Below the pieces are notes generated by a model. It saw only the letters and a list, made by a program, of their open reading frames with translations, ran no database searches and was not told the origin of the DNA. From positions 434,001 through 498,000 of the forward strand of contig NZ_MDVX01000001.1 of assembly GCF_001719615.1 (NCBI RefSeq): 64,000 nt of DNA. The letters run 5' to 3'. Origin of the DNA: Neptunicoccus sediminis (lineage in GTDB: Bacteria > Pseudomonadota > Alphaproteobacteria > Rhodobacterales > Rhodobacteraceae). The translations under genes and the position numbers were made by a program. Numbering within the stretch: the first letter of the stretch is position 1; the number at the start of each line of letters is the position of its first letter. This document shows positions 63,041-64,000 of the stretch, piece after piece.

Positions 63041-64000
63041 CTATTTGGTGATCATCTCGGGACCCATCACCAGATTTGGCAGGAAGGTTGAAATGATCGG
63101 AATGTAGGTGATCATGATCAGGAAGACAAAGAGGATGGCAAGGAAGGGTAGTGCCGCACGCACCACCGCCATCATCGGCATTCCGGCCACGCCGGAGGTC
63201 ACAAACAGGTTGAGTCCTACAGGCGGTGTGATCATGCCGATTTCCATATTCACCACCATGATGATGCCCAAATGGATCGGGTCGATACCCAGTTCGATGG
63301 CGATGGGGAACACCAGCGGTGCCACGATCACCAGCAGGCCGGAGGGTTCCATGAACTGGCCACCGATCAGCAGGATCACGTTAACCACGATCAGGAAGGC
63401 CACAGGGCCAAGTCCGGCGGCCAGCATCGCTTTGGTGATCTGCTGGGGAATTTGTTCGTCTGTCAGAACATGCTTCAGGATCAGCGCACAGGCGATGACG
63501 AACAGCAGGGTCACAGTCAGCTTGCCCGCTTCAAACAGGGTGTCGATGGTGTCCTTGTGCCAGATCGCCGTAATCAGCGCCTGTGGCTTTTTCAGCAGCG
63601 AGGTGTTGTTTTGTCCCTCTGCTGTGGTCAGCGGACCCATGTCGCGGTAGACAAAACTGGCGATAAACCACGCGTAGATTGCTGCAACCGCTGCGGCCTC
63701 GGTGGGGGTGAAGATGCCGCCGTAGATGCCGCCGAGGATGATAACGATGAGGAACAGACCCCAACCGGCCTCTCGGGCGGCGGCGAAGCGTTCGGACCAA
63801 GCGGCGCGTTCGCCCTTGGGCAGACCTTTGACGCGGGCCATGACATAGATGCCGATCATCAGCATGATACCGGCCAGAAGGCCCGGAAACACACCGGCGA
63901 GGAACATGCGACCGACCGAGACCTCTACCGCCGCGGCATAGACCACCATCACGATGGACGGCGGGATCAGAATGCCAAGGGTGCCAGCGTTACAGATCAC
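63041..64000 (-). CDS. TRAP transporter large permease DctM (5' part cut by window edge)
   Basis: The frame is open to base 64000, so the N-terminus lies outside the window. The visible 319 residues contain about eight hydrophobic spans and the DctM/TRAP large-subunit segments NAGTLGILIPPSIVMVVYA, GIFTPTEAAAVAAIYAWFIA, GQFMEPSGLLVIVAPLVFPIAIELGIDPIHLGIIMVVNMEIGMITPPVGLNLFV. It transports organic acids or related compounds with sodium or proton gradient. The small subunit and binding protein would lie beyond the edge. Substrate is unknown. Confidence 0.92.
   Translation of the reverse strand: MICNAGTLGILIPPSIVMVVYAAAVEVSVGRMFLAGVFPGLLAGIMLMIGIYVMARVKGLPKGERAAWSERFAAAREAGWGLFLIVIILGGIYGGIFTPTEAAAVAAIYAWFIASFVYRDMGPLTTAEGQNNTSLLKKPQALITAIWHKDTIDTLFEAGKLTVTLLFVIACALILKHVLTDEQIPQQITKAMLAAGLGPVAFLIVVNVILLIGGQFMEPSGLLVIVAPLVFPIAIELGIDPIHLGIIMVVNMEIGMITPPVGLNLFVTSGVAGMPMMAVVRAALPFLAILFVFLIMITYIPIISTFLPNLVMGPEMITK

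Overview
The window looks like chromosomal DNA from a marine alphaproteobacterium of the Rhodobacterales (Roseobacter group). This is inferred from the gene families: HemP plus imelysin/DUF1513 iron genes, PrtD/PrtE-type secretion, polyamine and BMP-type nucleoside ABC transporters, a TRAP transporter, and a HyuA/HyuB-type oxoprolinase fusion. Short overlapping stop/start junctions are also common. No rRNA, tRNA, CRISPR array, transposase, integrase or phage gene was seen. The first and last genes (phnC and a TRAP large permease) run off the window edges.

Layout. (1) 1-811: phosphonate importer ATPase PhnC on the minus strand. (2) 1207-6646: iron-acquisition run hemP, imelysin, di-haem cytochrome, second imelysin, DUF1513 protein, behind a palindrome. 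(3) 6936-11956: two-component cluster with a four-PAS hybrid kinase, a single-domain receiver, an Hpt protein and a receiver fused to a degenerate GGDEF domain. (4) 12638-24592: potD-like binding protein, then on the opposite strand a polyamine-type ABC importer, a class III aminotransferase, a CaiD-like hydratase, an ADP-forming-type acyl-CoA ligase and an acyl-CoA dehydrogenase, with a GlxA/CdhR-like regulator and a class II aldolase. It reads as import and CoA-dependent breakdown of a quaternary-ammonium or polyamine compound. (5) 24713-26410: glnK-amtB. (6) 26666-37343: class A penicillin-binding protein, MlaA/MlaC, and a plus-strand run of type I secretion ATPase and adaptor, Rid protein, GDPD, FemAB-like protein, pterin dehydratase and MscS channel. 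(7) 37804-41232: a 1142-residue exported protein with three similar unassigned modules. (8) 41469-49900: peroxiredoxin, flavoprotein reductase, rsmD, MarR-type regulator facing a 5-oxoprolinase-type fusion, and a DUF4331 protein behind an ECF11-like promoter. (9) 50227-54993: LacI regulator, SDR, M15-like protein, amidase, HD hydrolase. (10) 55008-62500: nucleoside import and breakdown operon (ribokinase, nucleoside hydrolase, 2-oxoglutarate/Fe(II)-type oxygenase, BMP binding protein, ATPase, two permeases). (11) 62673-64000: SCP2 protein and TRAP large permease.

The non-coding DNA holds several unexplained items: a 14-bp tandem array (50050-50119), a structured leader before potD (12494-12548), a hairpin that buries the SCP2 ribosome-binding site (62970-62999), a terminator-like hairpin before the secretion operon (30486-30528), and seven copies of a short interspersed repeat. 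The best candidates for something undescribed are the tri-modular protein at 37804-41232 and the oxygenase inside the nucleoside operon.
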